Assembly (NCBI GenBank): GCA_030549775.1
Contig: CM060173.1
Span: 64,298,367 to 64,362,366 of the forward strand
DNA length: 64,000 bases
Direction of reading: 5' to 3'
DNA from: Tamarix chinensis
Lineage: Eukaryota; Streptophyta; Magnoliopsida; Caryophyllales; Tamaricaceae
Part shown: positions 37,512-49,690 of the stretch, in pieces
Layout: every line of letters starts with the position of its first letter
How positions within the stretch are numbered: the stretch's first letter is position 1
Position numbers and translations under genes: made by a program
The notes under the pieces: generated by a model
Database searches by the model: none
Told to the model about the DNA's origin: nothing
The model's input: the letters and a program-made list of their open reading frames with translations, nothing else

Positions 37512-37706
37512 AGGATAAAAGTACATGAAGTTATTCTCTCATGCATAATTCCAACAAGTAGAGTACTTCATGCAGAGACTCAACACCTTTCCTCATAAGC
37601 ATATACCTACTTAATGATAAGGATAACAAACAGCCTTTAGGGTTTATCCCAAATAACCAAATACTCAAGTTATACCATTAGTTCATTCAAGTAAAAGATA
37701 AGTGAC
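36899..37706 (-). mobile_element. 3-prime part of a long LTR, minus orientation
   Basis: Begins TGTAACACCCCAATTTTT at 36899. It parallels 11596-12290 in order: CCTACCCCATATCTAATACATGGCTAAA (36999-37033 against 11645-11675), the CCTCTACTTGTAGGAATGAGTA phrase (against CTCTGCTCGTGGGAATGAGTA), the hairpin (37351-37369), then CTCCTTCAATGTACA. An AT/TACA microsatellite lies at 37462-37512. It is cut at about 37706, where plus-strand gypsy coding begins. Confidence 0.75.
37351..37369 (-). other. LTR 3-prime hairpin, best-preserved copy
   Basis: TTAGTACG, loop CTA, CGTACTAA: perfect 8-bp arms. It is centred about 460 bp inside the LTR 3-prime terminus, as in the other copies. Confidence 0.75.
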
Positions 37707-37967
37707 TTGTCACCTTATTCTTCTGATGAAAATTTGAGGCCAAATTCTTCTCAACTTGGGGAGAATGATGCAGGAGCATCCAATGAACCTAATGATTGTC
37801 ATGTTCATATTAATCCTCAAGGTAAGGAATACTTAGCTTTCTTAATGTTGGAGCCTATCATGTTAAATATTCTTGATAATTCTTATATGCTTGATATTGA
37901 AAAACATTCAAGTTGTTCTTGTAGGTATGTCACATATTTGCAAGAAGAAGATGTGCATACACTTTAA
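37707..37967 (+). pseudogene. Ty3/gypsy polyprotein C-terminal tail
   Basis: An open frame of 86 codons that matches only the tail of the gypsy family here: ENLRPNSSQLGENDAGAS, then FLMLEPIMLN, then YVTYLQEED before a stop at 37965-37967. The Met at 37707 is only the first ATG in the fragment and not a real start. The integrase proper is missing. LTR sequence follows immediately. Confidence 0.8.
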
Positions 37968-38642
37968 TGTGTACAAGTATTCAAAGCATTCAAGACTATG
38001 ACATACATGGGATGATACTTTACAACAAGAAGATATAGTGATGATATTCATTATTTGTATTAACTTGTTGTAAACCCTAACCCTAAGTGTATTTTATGTA
38101 AGTTAGGTTATTGATATAATTTCATGTATGTATCTTAGTCAATTGTATAGCTTTGTAATATTAATCCTTAGTATCATTTAACCAATGATATTATGATTTG
38201 GATTAAGGTTAATATGGGCTTAATTCAACCATGATTAATGGGCTGAATTAAGGAAAGGACCAGCTAGAAGCTTGACACTTCAAGCTGGAACTCCTCTCCT
38301 ATATAAACTCTTGTGCGCATCATTGTAAGGAAGAATTTGAATGAATAATGAATATGATTTTTTTTTTATCAAACTTTGAGCTACATTAGCTAAAGTCTAT
38401 CTTCTCTTTTTTGGGTTGACATTGGGAAAAGTAAATCTGGGATACTACCTTCCTCAATCAATCTTCAAAGTCGACACATTTGAAGACCAACTCAAATCTG
38501 TCGAGTACCTTCAACTTTGATAATCAATTTCTTCGCCTATACTCCTGCTAATTACCTCGTTTATTTTGCATTAATTCGTGGGTGATAGTTTCTACTACAA
38601 TCTTCGATCCAACCTTCCAGCTACTTTGATAAAACTACATCA
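37968..38642 (+). mobile_element. 3-prime LTR of the gypsy fragment
   Basis: Non-coding. The last 360 bp repeat 17010-17372, with a TATA-like CTCCTCTCCTATATAAAC at 38289-38306 and a terminus CTACATCA at 38642. The beginning of the LTR is probably soon after the stop codon, but no clean TG start was identified. 38643-38790 holds nothing recognisable and may be leader sequence. Confidence 0.65.
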
Positions 38643-38789
38643 ATTGTGCTGGTGGATAATGAACCAGCAAATAATCAAGAACTTCCATTTCTCTCCCAAA
38701 AAACAGACAAGTTGAATCATCAATCAAGCCCTAATAAGCATGTTTATCCTTAGAAAAAATATTTTAATGATACATCAACTATTTTATAA

Positions 38790-39300
38790 TTATATGATTT
38801 AGTTCACCATCATGATGCCACACAAATGAGCCCCAAGGTTTCTTCTCTACTCTAGAACAAATAAGATCATATAAAGCTAAGTATATGATTTACGCTTTCT
38901 CTGCAAGCATATGGATAAAACTCCATTTCACTAAGAAATTCAAAATATAGTTTCTTATTAAGTGCTTTTATCAATGGATCCACTAAAGTTATCCTTGAAC
39001 TCACATATTCAAGAAGAATCACACCATGTTTAAGAATATTGCGAACTATAATATATCTAAAATAAATTAATATGTTCATTATATTATAGGCTTTATTATT
39101 AGCTATATGAATAGAAGTTTGTAAGTCATAATTGAGAGATAATGAAACCATAGGCTTTAACCACAAAAAAAAAAATTCTAGCAAGCATAGTTCATAACCA
39201 TTGAGCCTCATATATAGCCAACTCAAGTGCTACAAACTCTCACTCCATTATTGATCTCGCTATGCATGTTTGCATGAAAGATTTTCAAGGCAATAATACT
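38790..39300 (-). pseudogene. Ty1/copia RNase H remnant
   Basis: The minus-strand frame 39226-38867 (119 codons) reads as the copia RNase H end: QTSIHIANNKAYN (HIANN block), HGVILLEYVSSRITLVDPLIKAL (the EYVPSKEQLADILTKAL-type block) and LSEMEF. Just upstream are DVN..SSNGDIHSTNGYVF near 39370-39320 and IVALK-like words. Stops are scattered. The element continues upstream to about 42100. Confidence 0.82.
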
Positions 39301-40560
39301 TTTAGCCTAATTAAACACATATCCATTAGTAGAATGTATATCACCATTTGATGAAATCTAGTTAACATCACAATATCCCTCCAAAATTAGAGGGTGCTGA
39401 CAATAAGGTATTTCATAATGCATGTCACCTTTAAGATACCTAAGAAGTCATGTAAGGGTATTCGAATGTTCTTAGTTTAAACCATATGTATACTTATTAA
39501 TTCTACCCAAAGAGAAATTAATGTCAAGTATAGAGTAATCCATTAGATACATAACACTTCTAAGGACCTTAGCATAACTAAAATGATTGACACTCTCAAA
39601 GTAATTCTTCTTCACAACCATACTTGGATCGTAAGATGTTCTTACTAACGCTTCATCATATTAGTAAAACGTTTTCAAACTTTTATCAACATAGTGTGAT
39701 TAACTAAGTCTAAACCCAAATTTAGCCTTCCCTACCTTCATGTTAAGTATCACATCAACTTCACCAAGATCTATAGTATCAAATGCATACTTACGCATGT
39801 TCTTAATCGATAACTAATATATAAATACCAAAAATAAGCATGGCATCTACGTATAATGAAACGATAACGCATCTATCAAAATTAGATTTTAAATATATAT
39901 ACATCAATCAAAACAACATGCATTTGATCTATTAGATAGTCTTACTCTATCAAAATTTTCATACCACTAGTTAGGTGTTTACTTAAGGTAATATAAAGAC
40001 TTTACAAGTTTTCACACTTTATGTTCTTAACCACACACAATAAAACCATCCACAAAAGAATTTTTTGAAATCCATTTGATGAATATGCTTTATATATATA
40101 TATATAAGTAATGGAAAATAATTCACACACAATAGTAATTTTGGTTAACAAATAATAAGTATTGAAGAAATCATGTTTTATTTCCTCTATGTAAAGCCCT
40201 TTACTACAAGTTTAGCTTCAAACTTTTCTATAGTTCCATCAGCCATGAAATTTTTATTAAACACCCATTTACACCCTTTAATTTTATAACCCCTTGGCAA
40301 ATCAACAACCTCCCAGGTATTGTTAGACATTATAGACTTTATCTCATTGTTAATGGCCTATTTCTAAATACTAAAGTCTACTGACCTCATGGCCTCATCA
40401 TGAGTTTTGGGGATCATCCTATAATAGATATGTCATAAAAATATCCTCATCCACATCATCACTATACTCAACAAGAAATGAAGTAATAAAGTTAGGACCA
40501 AAGGAAGTTGGGACTTTAGATCTCTTACTCCTCTAAGGTTCACTCACATCCTTTGAGTCA
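39301..40560 (-). pseudogene. Ty1/copia reverse transcriptase remnant
   Basis: The minus strand near 40350-40200 reads AINNEIKSIMSNNTWEVVDLPRGYK..GCKWVFN, the standard start of the copia RT domain, with Lys/Phe changes. Further down (40100-39400) only scraps remain: a HSNTLT*LLRYLKG block near 39460-39430 and SYDPSM near 39640. The YVDD region is too decayed to place. The reading frame is broken many times. Confidence 0.75.
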
Positions 40561-41545
40561 TCAACATCAACATTACATTAAGATAAATAGGGGTAAAGGT
40601 CAAAGACAAATTCCTAGCAGATACCATCATCAAAGGATGTATATATTCGAAAAAAATAACATCTCTAGATTTAATTATAGGTCCATAAAAATTATTTGTT
40701 GTCCTTGATCATAAACCTATGTACATCACTATTTGAAGCATACCCAAAAAATACAAAATTAATTACCTTATCCCCTATATTATACCTATCAAAGTCAAGT
40801 AAAATAGACACTCCCACACTTCCATTAGGCGAATAACCCTTCCAAATTTCATAAGGTTTGCTATATAACTTCTTATGAGGTACTCTATTAAGAACATAAT
40901 AAGAAATCAATATAGTGTTGCCCTAATAAATTCAAATGGCCCTAAAGAAGTTAATGTAGTGTTCATCATATCTAGAGTTATGTTATTTCTTTCAATTATA
41001 CCATTGTGTTGTGGAGTATAAAGGGATAAAAACTCATATGTGATTCCATTTTCATAAATAAATTTCACCAAAGAATTAGCATTATATTCAGCATCTTAAC
41101 TCATTCTGAACTTTTGATCTCTTTATTAATTATCTATCTCAACCTTATATTTTAAAAACATCTCCCAAGCTCTATTCTTACTATTTAACATATAAAGTTT
41201 TGTGTACCGAGGGAAACCATCCACAAACGTAATGCAATATTATTTATCTCCTTTGCTTATACAACTCTAAAAGTCTTCTAAATCAAAATGTATTAATTTC
41301 AAATTTTGAAAATTTCTCTACTTTACTCTACTAAAGGGTTTTTTTTTAAGATGTTTATCCTCTACACAATGTGACACTTCTTCATTTTATTGAAGATAAG
41401 ATTCAACAATAAGTTTAAACTTTTCATGTTTTGAACATTTATGAACTCAGCAATATAAGTAGAAGTAGATGCATTAATTTCAACATCAAATACAAATAGA
41501 TCATTGTTACATAGTGATTTTTGAACAAAGTCACGATACTTAGTT
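40561..41545 (-). pseudogene. Ty1/copia integrase remnant
   Basis: The minus-strand frame 40910-40692 contains YYVLNRVPHKKLYSKPYEIWKGYSPN, the conserved region after the integrase core, then VNFVFFGYASNSDVHRFM. Upstream, about 41060-40980, is a YEFLSLYTPQHNGIIERN-type stretch, and near 41230-41180 a GDK/YCITFVDGFPRYTKLYMLN-like stretch. Catalytic positions are only partly readable. Confidence 0.75.
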
Positions 41546-42100
41546 AAGACTAACTTATGAAATTCAAAAGTATGTTTAGTATAGTTGTACTAATTGATAC
41601 ACCAACAATAAAGATTCTATGAACATTAAGGACATACAACACATTTTCTAAAATGATAACTTTTATATAGTTGAGAGTGAGAGTGACCTTGTAGATTCCA
41701 AATACTAGAACTCTACTAGAGTTACCCATGAAGATGAACTTTTTTTCACCAATCTTAACCATATTTTCAACATGTATTTGTCAGTGTAGATGTAGCATCT
41801 ATCTTCCTATGTATTAATTCAATATACCATTTTGCTTACCAAATTTACTTTAAACATTATGGGAACTATGACGTCTTTACAACTTTTAAAGTCTCTAGTA
41901 TATTTGTTTATGTCCACCCTTGATGATTCATCCCTCCCTAAGTATTTCTTCTACCATTTTGATATCCATTTTTCTTCTTATTGTTGTTTTGTAATAGTTT
42001 ATGTTGATTCTCTTAGTTTATTCTAACAAAAAAATGGGGATCCATATGAGTTTCTTACAACCAAAAATCACTATTAATTTGTTTCCTCTTAAACTAGCCA
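41546..42100 (-). pseudogene. Ty1/copia protease remnant
   Basis: The minus-strand frame 41762-41550 reads MGNSSRVLVFGIYKVTLTL..IILENVLYVLNVHRIFIVG, the typical segment downstream of the copia protease active site. The active-site D-S/T-G itself is not readable upstream. This family differs from the copia copies at 16440 and 45187. Confidence 0.75.
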
Positions 42101-42990
42101 AATCTACTATGATTTCTACTAGAATTAGTTACCTGGTTGGCATTAACTAAATGGAACAATATGATTAGTATTGTCATGGCTTATCTTGAAACCTTTCAAA
42201 ATGTAAAAAAAAATAAGTTTACTATAAATAAAATGGTTTTGATTTTGGATGACCTTAAAAATGTGAGAAAATAGGTGTTTTTGGAAGTTCATTTAACTAA
42301 TCATATCCAAAACAAGCCAATTGGTGCATCCCTAAATGTATATTTTCATTATTGGAATACTATTTACTTGGTTTGGACAAACTAATCGATTGGATTCATT
42401 AGACTAATCAATTAGATATACTATTATTCTTTATTTATTTCTAGTTTTGATTCAAGTATTATTCAAATATTTATAAAAGCTTCTAATTATGATATTTTAT
42501 GTTAATAAAAATATTTTTAGTGTTTTGGTATTACTTTCATAATATTTTATACGTTATTTTATTTTATTTAGATAAAAATCTCCTAAGAACACTTTTTGAT
42601 GTACTTTTCTCATCTAACAATATTTCCTTTCTCTTCTTCTTGCCTTTTGGGTTGAATGTGAGTAGTTTCTGCTTCCTTACTTTGCTTAATTTTCTTCTTT
42701 TCCCTTTATTCCTCCCTCATCTCACCATGGATTTTTCTTACATGAGTTTCCTTACACGCTAACCTCAAGTTAACCATCTTCCATCTCTCTCCTTCTTCTT
42801 ATGCATGGGTTTTAGGTGTTGGGGAGTATTCATTTTCTGTTTTCCTTCCCCCACAGCTCTCATAATCTCATTAGCTCTCATTATTTCTTTTTCTAAATTT
42901 CTCTAAGTGTAAAAGTGCCTTAATCTTCTCTTCTCCTTATTTCCTTTCCCTATTAATTAAGACTCTTGTGTCCTTCACATTTCAATTTCA
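42101..42990 (+). mobile_element. LTR-like body with motif B and a pyrimidine-rich stretch
   Basis: No gene. Motif-B units at 42305-42420 (AAGCCAATTGGTGC, ACTAATCGATTGGATT, ACTAATCAATTAGAT) are followed by C/T-rich sequence at 42590-42960, the order seen in plus-oriented long LTRs. The frame at 42499-42762 is Phe/Leu/Ser-rich low-complexity. The piece is cut at about 42990 by a gypsy tail. Confidence 0.4.
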
Positions 42991-43195
42991 AAATTCAATT
43001 ATGATGCTAGAGCATCTTCAACTCAATCTCAATATTACTCTTCTTAGGATGAAGAATAAGAATTAGCATACTTAGAGATGGTACCAATAGTTTTTTAAGA
43101 TCATAATACTTCTAATACTTTGTTACGTAACAATTACAGGTATTATGTATATTTACAAGAAGATCAAATTATTAAATATCTTTGATATATAAGAC
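42991..43195 (+). pseudogene. Ty3/gypsy polyprotein C-terminal tail, fourth copy
   Basis: The plus strand reads DARASSTQSQYYSS, ELAYLEMVPIVF, then YYVYLQEDQI with a stop near 43182. It parallels the minus-strand copy at 34090-33900 (GENDAGASPS, ELAYLEVVPIVL, YYVFLQEE) almost block for block. Two internal stops. Only the tail survives. Confidence 0.7.
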
Positions 43196-45186
43196 AATGG
43201 CATTACAAGGATTATAAAGTTGCATGGAAGATAAGGCTACAAGACACAAAGCTTGATTACATGTTTTAATTCAATATATTACATATTTATAGTTTTTTTG
43301 TAGCTTTGTTGTTTTATTGTATACTTTTTAATGTTTTTAAATTATCATTATAATTACTATTTATATATTAGTATAGTGCATGGATTTTTATTTTATTAAT
43401 AAGGCCGATTGTGTGGGCTTATTAATGAAAGGTGAACTAAGGCCTGCATGTGTGTGTGTGTGTATAGGGTGTTGTACATTGAATAAAGATATAGAATAAC
43501 ATGAATTGAAGATTAAAATTTGATAAAAGAGAAAGAGTATCAAATATCTTCTTCTTCTCTTCTTATCTTCTTCTTTAAGTGTGAGCCTTGAGGAGTTGCA
43601 GATTGTTCTCTAGAGAAATAGGGGATTTCTCTATTGAAGGGAATTGAACTTGAATTATATCAATACCAAATATCAAAACCATTGAGTTCAACACAAAACC
43701 AAGTCAAAAATTGAGTTTTTCCTAAAGACTTTAGCAACTTGTAATCCCAAATTAAAAGTCATGCATTGTAGAATATTATGGTTTGATGATCTTCCCCATC
43801 AAATTCACTCTTTTAATCCTCTTCTTAATATTTATTTGTTTTTTTGTCTCTAAATAAATATGATTTAAGGTTTAGAAATAATTGAATATTTACTTAGTTT
43901 CTTCTTCTTAGCCTCTAATTTTAGTTTGAAAATGAGAAATGTTTCCATTCTTATTTCTGTACTTTTCCAAAGTTTTGTGTTTATTTTTAAGATTGTTATT
44001 AATCTAAAACTTTAGTTTCATTAAGGTAATCAAGAGGCCTTGGTAAATGAGCCATAAAGGGAGTTTTTTTCTTATTCATAGGATGATTTATGCTTTCTAA
44101 GTTAATTCAAACTTACCTTAATGTGTGGCTTGGTGCTTGAGTGGTTTATAAGTTGTTATTAATTTTCTAAGTATGTTGTATTAAAATAAAGTATGAAGAA
44201 TGATCTAGGCACATGAAATAATGAGAAGCGGTCCAATTTATTATTATTAGGACCCATTAAATTATTTTTATTTGAATACTTGGGAGATTTGGGTCAAAAT
44301 GTGTAATTAGGCTAGATAAGGGATTGACTTACTTAAGCATAGATTAGGCCTAAATAGTACATGTCATTATAGGGTAATGATGTAGTTAATCAAAGTGTTA
44401 TGACCCACATGATTATATTTTTATTTTTCTTATATTAGGAAATTGACACATGTCATTAATGTGTATAGTTAATTGTTAGTTTATATCATTTCATTAAAGA
44501 AGATTAATTGGTTTATGTAAGTTCATTGAGAAGCTTAATTTAGGAGGTGCTAATTGGCTATAAAAGCCATGAAAATTACCATATTATTACTCATATGAGA
44601 GTATTAAAGTTTTATTTTAATTGATTTTTTAATTAAAGTTCAAGTTCCCTAAAATATCTTAATTGTGTGACTGATATTTAGGAACACTATTAATTAATAT
44701 ATGAATGAGTTAATTAAGGGTTGTTTGTGAGTGTTCTATAACTCTCAATATTGACTAAAATTGTCCTATAGCCCAAATCCCTTATCTTATCCCATGAACC
44801 CATCATCATATGCATCAACATCATTAATTACATTCAGCTATATTAATTAACCAATCAGCCACCACAAATCAACCCTAAACCATGTAATGAATTCCTTTCA
44901 TCGACCCCTATTAACCTTACACCAACCTGTAACCCTACTATGCTTAAAACATCAAATTCTAACCATAGTCACCCACAACAATCCAAAAACTTGCGATTAA
45001 AAAAATGCTTGATGTGAAAGCATGTCAGTATGTTTCAACACATTTTAACTAAGAATATGTAAGCATGTAAGACTAGGCTTCTTAATGTGATTATGTTATA
45101 AGTTAAGTTCAAGGATGATAAGAGTTATCCTATTTTATTTATAGATGTAGCATGATATTCTTGTATAATGATATATGAGAAGTTGT
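43196..45186 (+). mobile_element. Gypsy LTR remnant and AT-rich DNA, no gene
   Basis: 43196-43800 continues the similarity to the minus-strand element at 33900-33450, so it is LTR. It includes a short TG run (43451-43462) and CTTCTTCTTC runs. A second promoter-like stretch with CTATAAAAGCC lies at 44561-44571. No coding signal and no defined boundary up to the copia LTR at 45187. Confidence 0.45.
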
Positions 45187-45726
45187 TGTGGAATAGCATG
45201 GATTGAAAAGGATCCAAACTAAATCAAAATTAACAAAATTATGAACAATTAAGGATTAAATTATGAAATAGAACAATTAAGGAAAAAGTATATATCTTTA
45301 TTTGTACTCTTGTATAATTATAGGATGATTAAACTAATCAATCAATCAATTACACAAATTTACAATTCTCTTTTAATGGAGAATTCTATAGAAAAGAAGA
45401 AATTGGGTCGCACAACTTTGATGATTGGGGTTCTCTTATATCACTTTTATACTATGAGAAACCTTACAGGGCAAAACATGTTTTAAAAATAAAGAAAAAG
45501 AATATGGTCAATGTTTAAGAAACATGAGACCCTCGTATTTATTTCTTTACACTCGACTTTTGCCTAAAATACATCAAAGACTTCATTGAGAAACATGGTC
45601 TATGTTTATTAACAGGGGACCCCCTATGTTTTTTATATACTTCACAATCTACACTTAAAATTCTCTAACACCTGCACAAATTAACACAATATTATGTTGT
45701 GGTTAAATACCTAGTCAAAACTCACA
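45187..45726 (-). mobile_element. 3-prime LTR of the copia element (minus)
   Basis: On the plus strand it runs from TGTGGAATAGCATGGATTG (45187) to ...AAACTCA(CA) at about 45724-45726. On the minus strand it follows a polypurine tract reading AAGGTGGAGGATTG. It repeats at 49708-49961 plus 54648-54820. Compared with the other copy it keeps about 58 bp between two AGAAAC words (45455-45515) that the other copy lacks. Confidence 0.85.
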
Positions 45727-47180
45727 ATCCTCCACCTTGACATAGTATTTGTGATGCATATCATGTAAAGACCTCTACAAAAACCCTAGCCCAATAAAGG
45801 TCCTCGTGGCCTATGGACACCAATCAAGTCTGAGCTTAAACTTACTCATGGTTAGTAGCTTCATTGGTATATTAGCCAAACTATCCAAAGTGTGTCATTT
45901 CTCTAATGCAACTTTGTCTACAACAAAAATACCCCAAATAAAGTGATACCTAATGTCAATGTGCTTTGTTCAATGATGGAAAGAATTATGATTCTTTGCT
46001 AAAAAAAATAGCACTCTGGCTATCACTAAGAAAAAATATAGCACCATGACCAAACCCCAATTCTTATACCAAACCACCAAGCCACAAGGATTCCTGAGAA
46101 ACCTCTATTATGGCAATATATTGTACCTCAGTAGTGAACAAGGTATCCACCAAGATATATATTAAAAACCACATCCACTGATGGATCTCTTTTTATCAAA
46201 GTCTCCACCATAACCAGAGTCCACGAACCCAACTAGAAAATAAGTTGATCTTTTAAACTCAATACAAGCTGATGTCATTCCCTTTAAGTACCTAAGCACT
46301 TCACTGTTTACCAGTGAGCCTTTCTTGGATTTTCCATATATCAACTCAAAATACTAATATCTTGATAAATATAAACCCGGGTACTCACCATAGCATACAT
46401 GATACAACCAATAACATTGGAATATAGAATAGTTACCATGAACTCCTCTTCCTATTTGGATTTAGGATAATCCAAAGTGGACAATTTGAAGTGAATAGTC
46501 AATGGAATGCTCACTATCTTATCATCCATCATATGAAACCTCTCTAACACCTTGTTCATATAGGACTCTTGTGACAAGTAAAAAAAACCTTCTAATCATG
46601 GTTTATAATGATCTCTATGGCAATGATCCTCTTCGTAGATCTAAGATCCTTCATCTCAAACTCACTTTTCCTCATTGCCTTCACCTTATCAAAATCAGAC
46701 ATATCTTTTTCAACCACAGGCATCATCAATATATAAGATACACAAAAGTGCTACCCTCCATATCCTTCAAGTATACACACACATCATACTCAATCCTGGA
46801 GAAACCATACCCAAGCATAAATTGAGAAAATAATTTTTACCACTGTCTAGGAGACTACTTCAGATCATATAATAACCTCCTCAATAGGCACAAATGATCA
46901 TGCATCCCCTCAACCATAAACCCATCAAGTTGTCACATGAAAATATCCTCCTTGAGATCACCATGGAAAAATACAGTTTTAACATTCAGCTACTCAAACT
47001 CAAAATCATGCATAGCCACAAGTATAAGTAAGGCACAAATAAAAGTATGTATAACCACAAAAGAAAATACTTCAATATAATCCACGCTTGAAATCTGACC
47101 GAATCCACATGCAACTAAATGAGCCTTGTACCTTGGTATCTCAACCCCTAGAGCTTTCTATTTGAATTTGTACACTCACT
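45727..47180 (-). pseudogene. Ty1/copia reverse transcriptase and RNase H, broken
   Basis: Minus-strand order: VKTVFFHGDLKEDIFM (about 46985-46935), HLCLLRRLLYDLK (about 46895-46855), a YIDD box at about 46722-46733, then the RNase H part SEVLRYLKGMTSACIEF and LVGFVDSGYGGDFDKKRSISG in the frame 46344-46162, a YIAIIEVSQESLWLGGL-like stretch near 46120-46070, and HIDIRYHFI near 45950. Stops and frameshifts are common. The gene ends just before the polypurine tract at about 45730. Confidence 0.87.
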
Positions 47181-48300
47181 TGCAGTCAACAATATTTTTT
47201 CTTCCTTGGTTCCTTCACAAGTTCTCATGTCTAATTCTTCAATAAGGGCTCCATCTCCTCCTCCATAGCAGCACACCACTCGGTAGAATCAGTACTATCT
47301 ATAGCCTTTGAGAATGATGTTGGCTCATGTACATCAATAATAGTCACTACACTAAATAAAGCATAGCCAGCCAATTCTTCATAACCACACATGACCAGAG
47401 CCTTAACAATCCTCCATGATCTACCTAGAGTAACACTCGTTTACTACATCTACTATTGGGATCCACCCACTTCAAGAATAATGGGTCTATCAAAATGGCA
47501 TCTGTGATCCAAATCAACTTCATCCTCCACCTGGCCCGATGTGCTATCCTACTCCACCGTCTTAGAGACACCATCATAAGACTAAGCCTTCTAGAGGAAC
47601 ATGGACTCATTAAAGGTAAAATCCCTATTAGTTAAGAACTTGAATGCAGTTAGGTCCCATAATATATACCCCTTCACTCTAGATGTAAACCCAAGAAAGA
47701 TACACTTTTTGGCTCTAGGCTCAAATTTACCATCATTCACATAAGCATAATTAGGGAAACCAATGACATGTAAGTCAAAGTAATTGCCTAGCTTACCAGA
47801 CCACAAATTCTCATGTGTCTTCAAATCAATGGATCGATTTAGTCACCGGCTCACCAAGTATGCTACCATGTGAACCACCTTATCTCAAAACTCTATGCCT
47901 AGTTCTCCCTATGATAACAAAGATCGAGTCTTCTCTAATAGCTTTATGTTCATTAGCTTAGCAAACTCATTCTATTGGGTCTTCCAACACTAGTGTAGTG
48001 TCTTGCTATCCTATGGTATTAGTAAAAATCAATAAAACTATATTCAACAAACTAAAGGCCATTATCTGGCCTCAGACACTTAACCTACTTCCTAGTATAC
48101 TTCTCTAGTAAGGTCTTCCAGAGTTTGAAAACACTAAACACATCATTCTTATGCTTTGAGAAATAAATCCATACCTTTCTAGAGAAGTCGTCAATAAATG
48201 TGAGCAAGTACTATGAACCACATTTGGAAACCACACTAGCTAGACTCCAAAAATATGAATGGATATACGCAAGAGATCATCTCGTACTATGCTTAACTAT
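47181..48300 (-). pseudogene. Ty1/copia integrase, broken
   Basis: The C-terminal part is the frame 47824-47591: ENLWSGKLGNYFDLHVIGFPNYAYVNDGKFEPRAKKCIFLGFTSRVKGY, a classic post-core copia signature. The core upstream (48300-47850) is in pieces, for example a [13 protein letters not shown] stretch near 48180 and SVRPDNGL near 48070. 47590-47180 is the variable linker to the RT domain. Confidence 0.82.
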
Positions 48301-49015
48301 CAAAAAGCTAATCCTCTTCTACTTTCTAAACATATAGTTCTCACAAAAGTCCATAGTACATGTACTTTGTCCATCCAGCAAACCTTTCTTATAGAGCTCA
48401 GTCAAACCCTTAACCCTCATGTGTCCTAGTCTCATGTGCCAAAGTCTCCTAACATCTGAGTTTGATGACCTCAGCAATGTTGTATCAGCTATCTCCACAA
48501 TAGTGGAACCTACCAACTCATACAGTATCCTAACCCGCTTTCATTTCAATGCCACCAAATATCCTTTTATAACTATCAGGGAACCTTCATCAATACTACA
48601 TCGGTACCCATTACAATCCAAGGAACTTAGAGACATGAGGTTCTTGGTCATCTTTGAAACATATCGCACATTAGATAATATCCTAACCATACTAGCATCC
48701 ATCCTTAACTTATTGTTTCCCATTAAGATAAATCCACCCTGAGTTGACTCGAATGTATGAAACCAACTTGAGTTGAGACATGTATGGTAAGAGCACCTAG
48801 AATCCAAGATCCATATATCATTGATATTGTTCTGCCTATCGGTGGTCATCAGAACATCTCCAGCACTATCATCATGGACAACTACAACACCATACTTTAT
48901 ATTGGATAACTCACCAGACATAGTAATGAGCTTCTTGTTAGGACAATACTTTCTAACATCCACTTCTTGTGAAACCCATAGCATATCACATTCTTCTGCC
49001 AGCTCTTCCACTTAG
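48301..49015 (-). pseudogene. Ty1/copia protease and pre-integrase zinc region
   Basis: The frame 49011-48541 contains CPNKK, DVLMTTD, WILDSRCSYHTCLN and VRYVSKMTKNLMSLSSLDCNGY. The active site reads D-S-R where D-S-G is expected, as in the copy at 16440. The next frame, 48516-48319, has LWHMRLGHMRVKGLTEL and ends CTMDFCENYMFRK, the His-His-Cys-Cys region before integrase, with one Cys of the last pair altered. The two frames are separated by stops. Confidence 0.87.
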
Positions 49016-49690
49016 ATCTGGACTTCTTATAGTCACCAGACCCTCGCTCCTAATTCCTCCCACTAGCTACCACTGCCCAAAAGTACCACTGCCATTTAAC
49101 TGACTATCAATCAAATCCCATTGTAGTAGGGTAGATTTCATATCCTAAAGGACTAACTCGTCCTTTTCGTACAAAATAGTCTCACAAAAATACTTAAAGC
49201 TTGCAAGGAAAGAACATAATAACATAATAGTCAAATCTTCATCATATAATTTAACATCTATATTATGCAAATCCATAACTATAGAGTTAAATTAATCTAA
49301 GTAACTTTTTAAAGATTAAACCTCGCCTAAATTTAGGTCATAAAGCTGACTCTTCAATAATAGCCGATTTGCTACTAATTTTTTCATATATAATAATTCA
49401 AGCTTCAACCACAAGGCAGCCTTCATTGATTCTTTTGCCACTTTCCACGATACCTTATAAGATAAGAACAATTGCATGGTACAAAGTGTATTCATATCTA
49501 ATTCTTCAAATATTTCATCTGTCATAGATTCTAGCTTCTTTGAATGAATGGATAAAGCTTTTTCCAAACTGTTATGAATTAGAATCACCTACATCTTTAA
49601 TTTTCATAATTAAAAATTAACGAATCAATGAAACTTTTCAATATCAAATCTTTTACCCACCCTAATTACTAGATCTCTTCAACGACATGA
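49016..49690 (-). pseudogene. Ty1/copia gag remnant
   Basis: The frame 49588-49316 reads as the helical gag region (UBN2-type): DMNTLCTMQLFLSYKVSWKVAKESMKAALWLKLELLYMKK with Leu-rich periodicity, followed by NRLLLKSQLYDLNL. Downstream, about 49300-49100, are scraps of LxxFNxxV and an ILLCSFLASFKYF-like stretch. The N-terminus and frame are uncertain. A GSGDY-like Ser/Arg-rich stretch near 49050 may be what is left of the zinc-knuckle region. Confidence 0.72.

Noticed and set aside
38310..38360. Host gene promoter with TATA box
   Set aside because: The same sequence recurs at 17022-17070 and follows a gypsy tail, so it is an LTR promoter.
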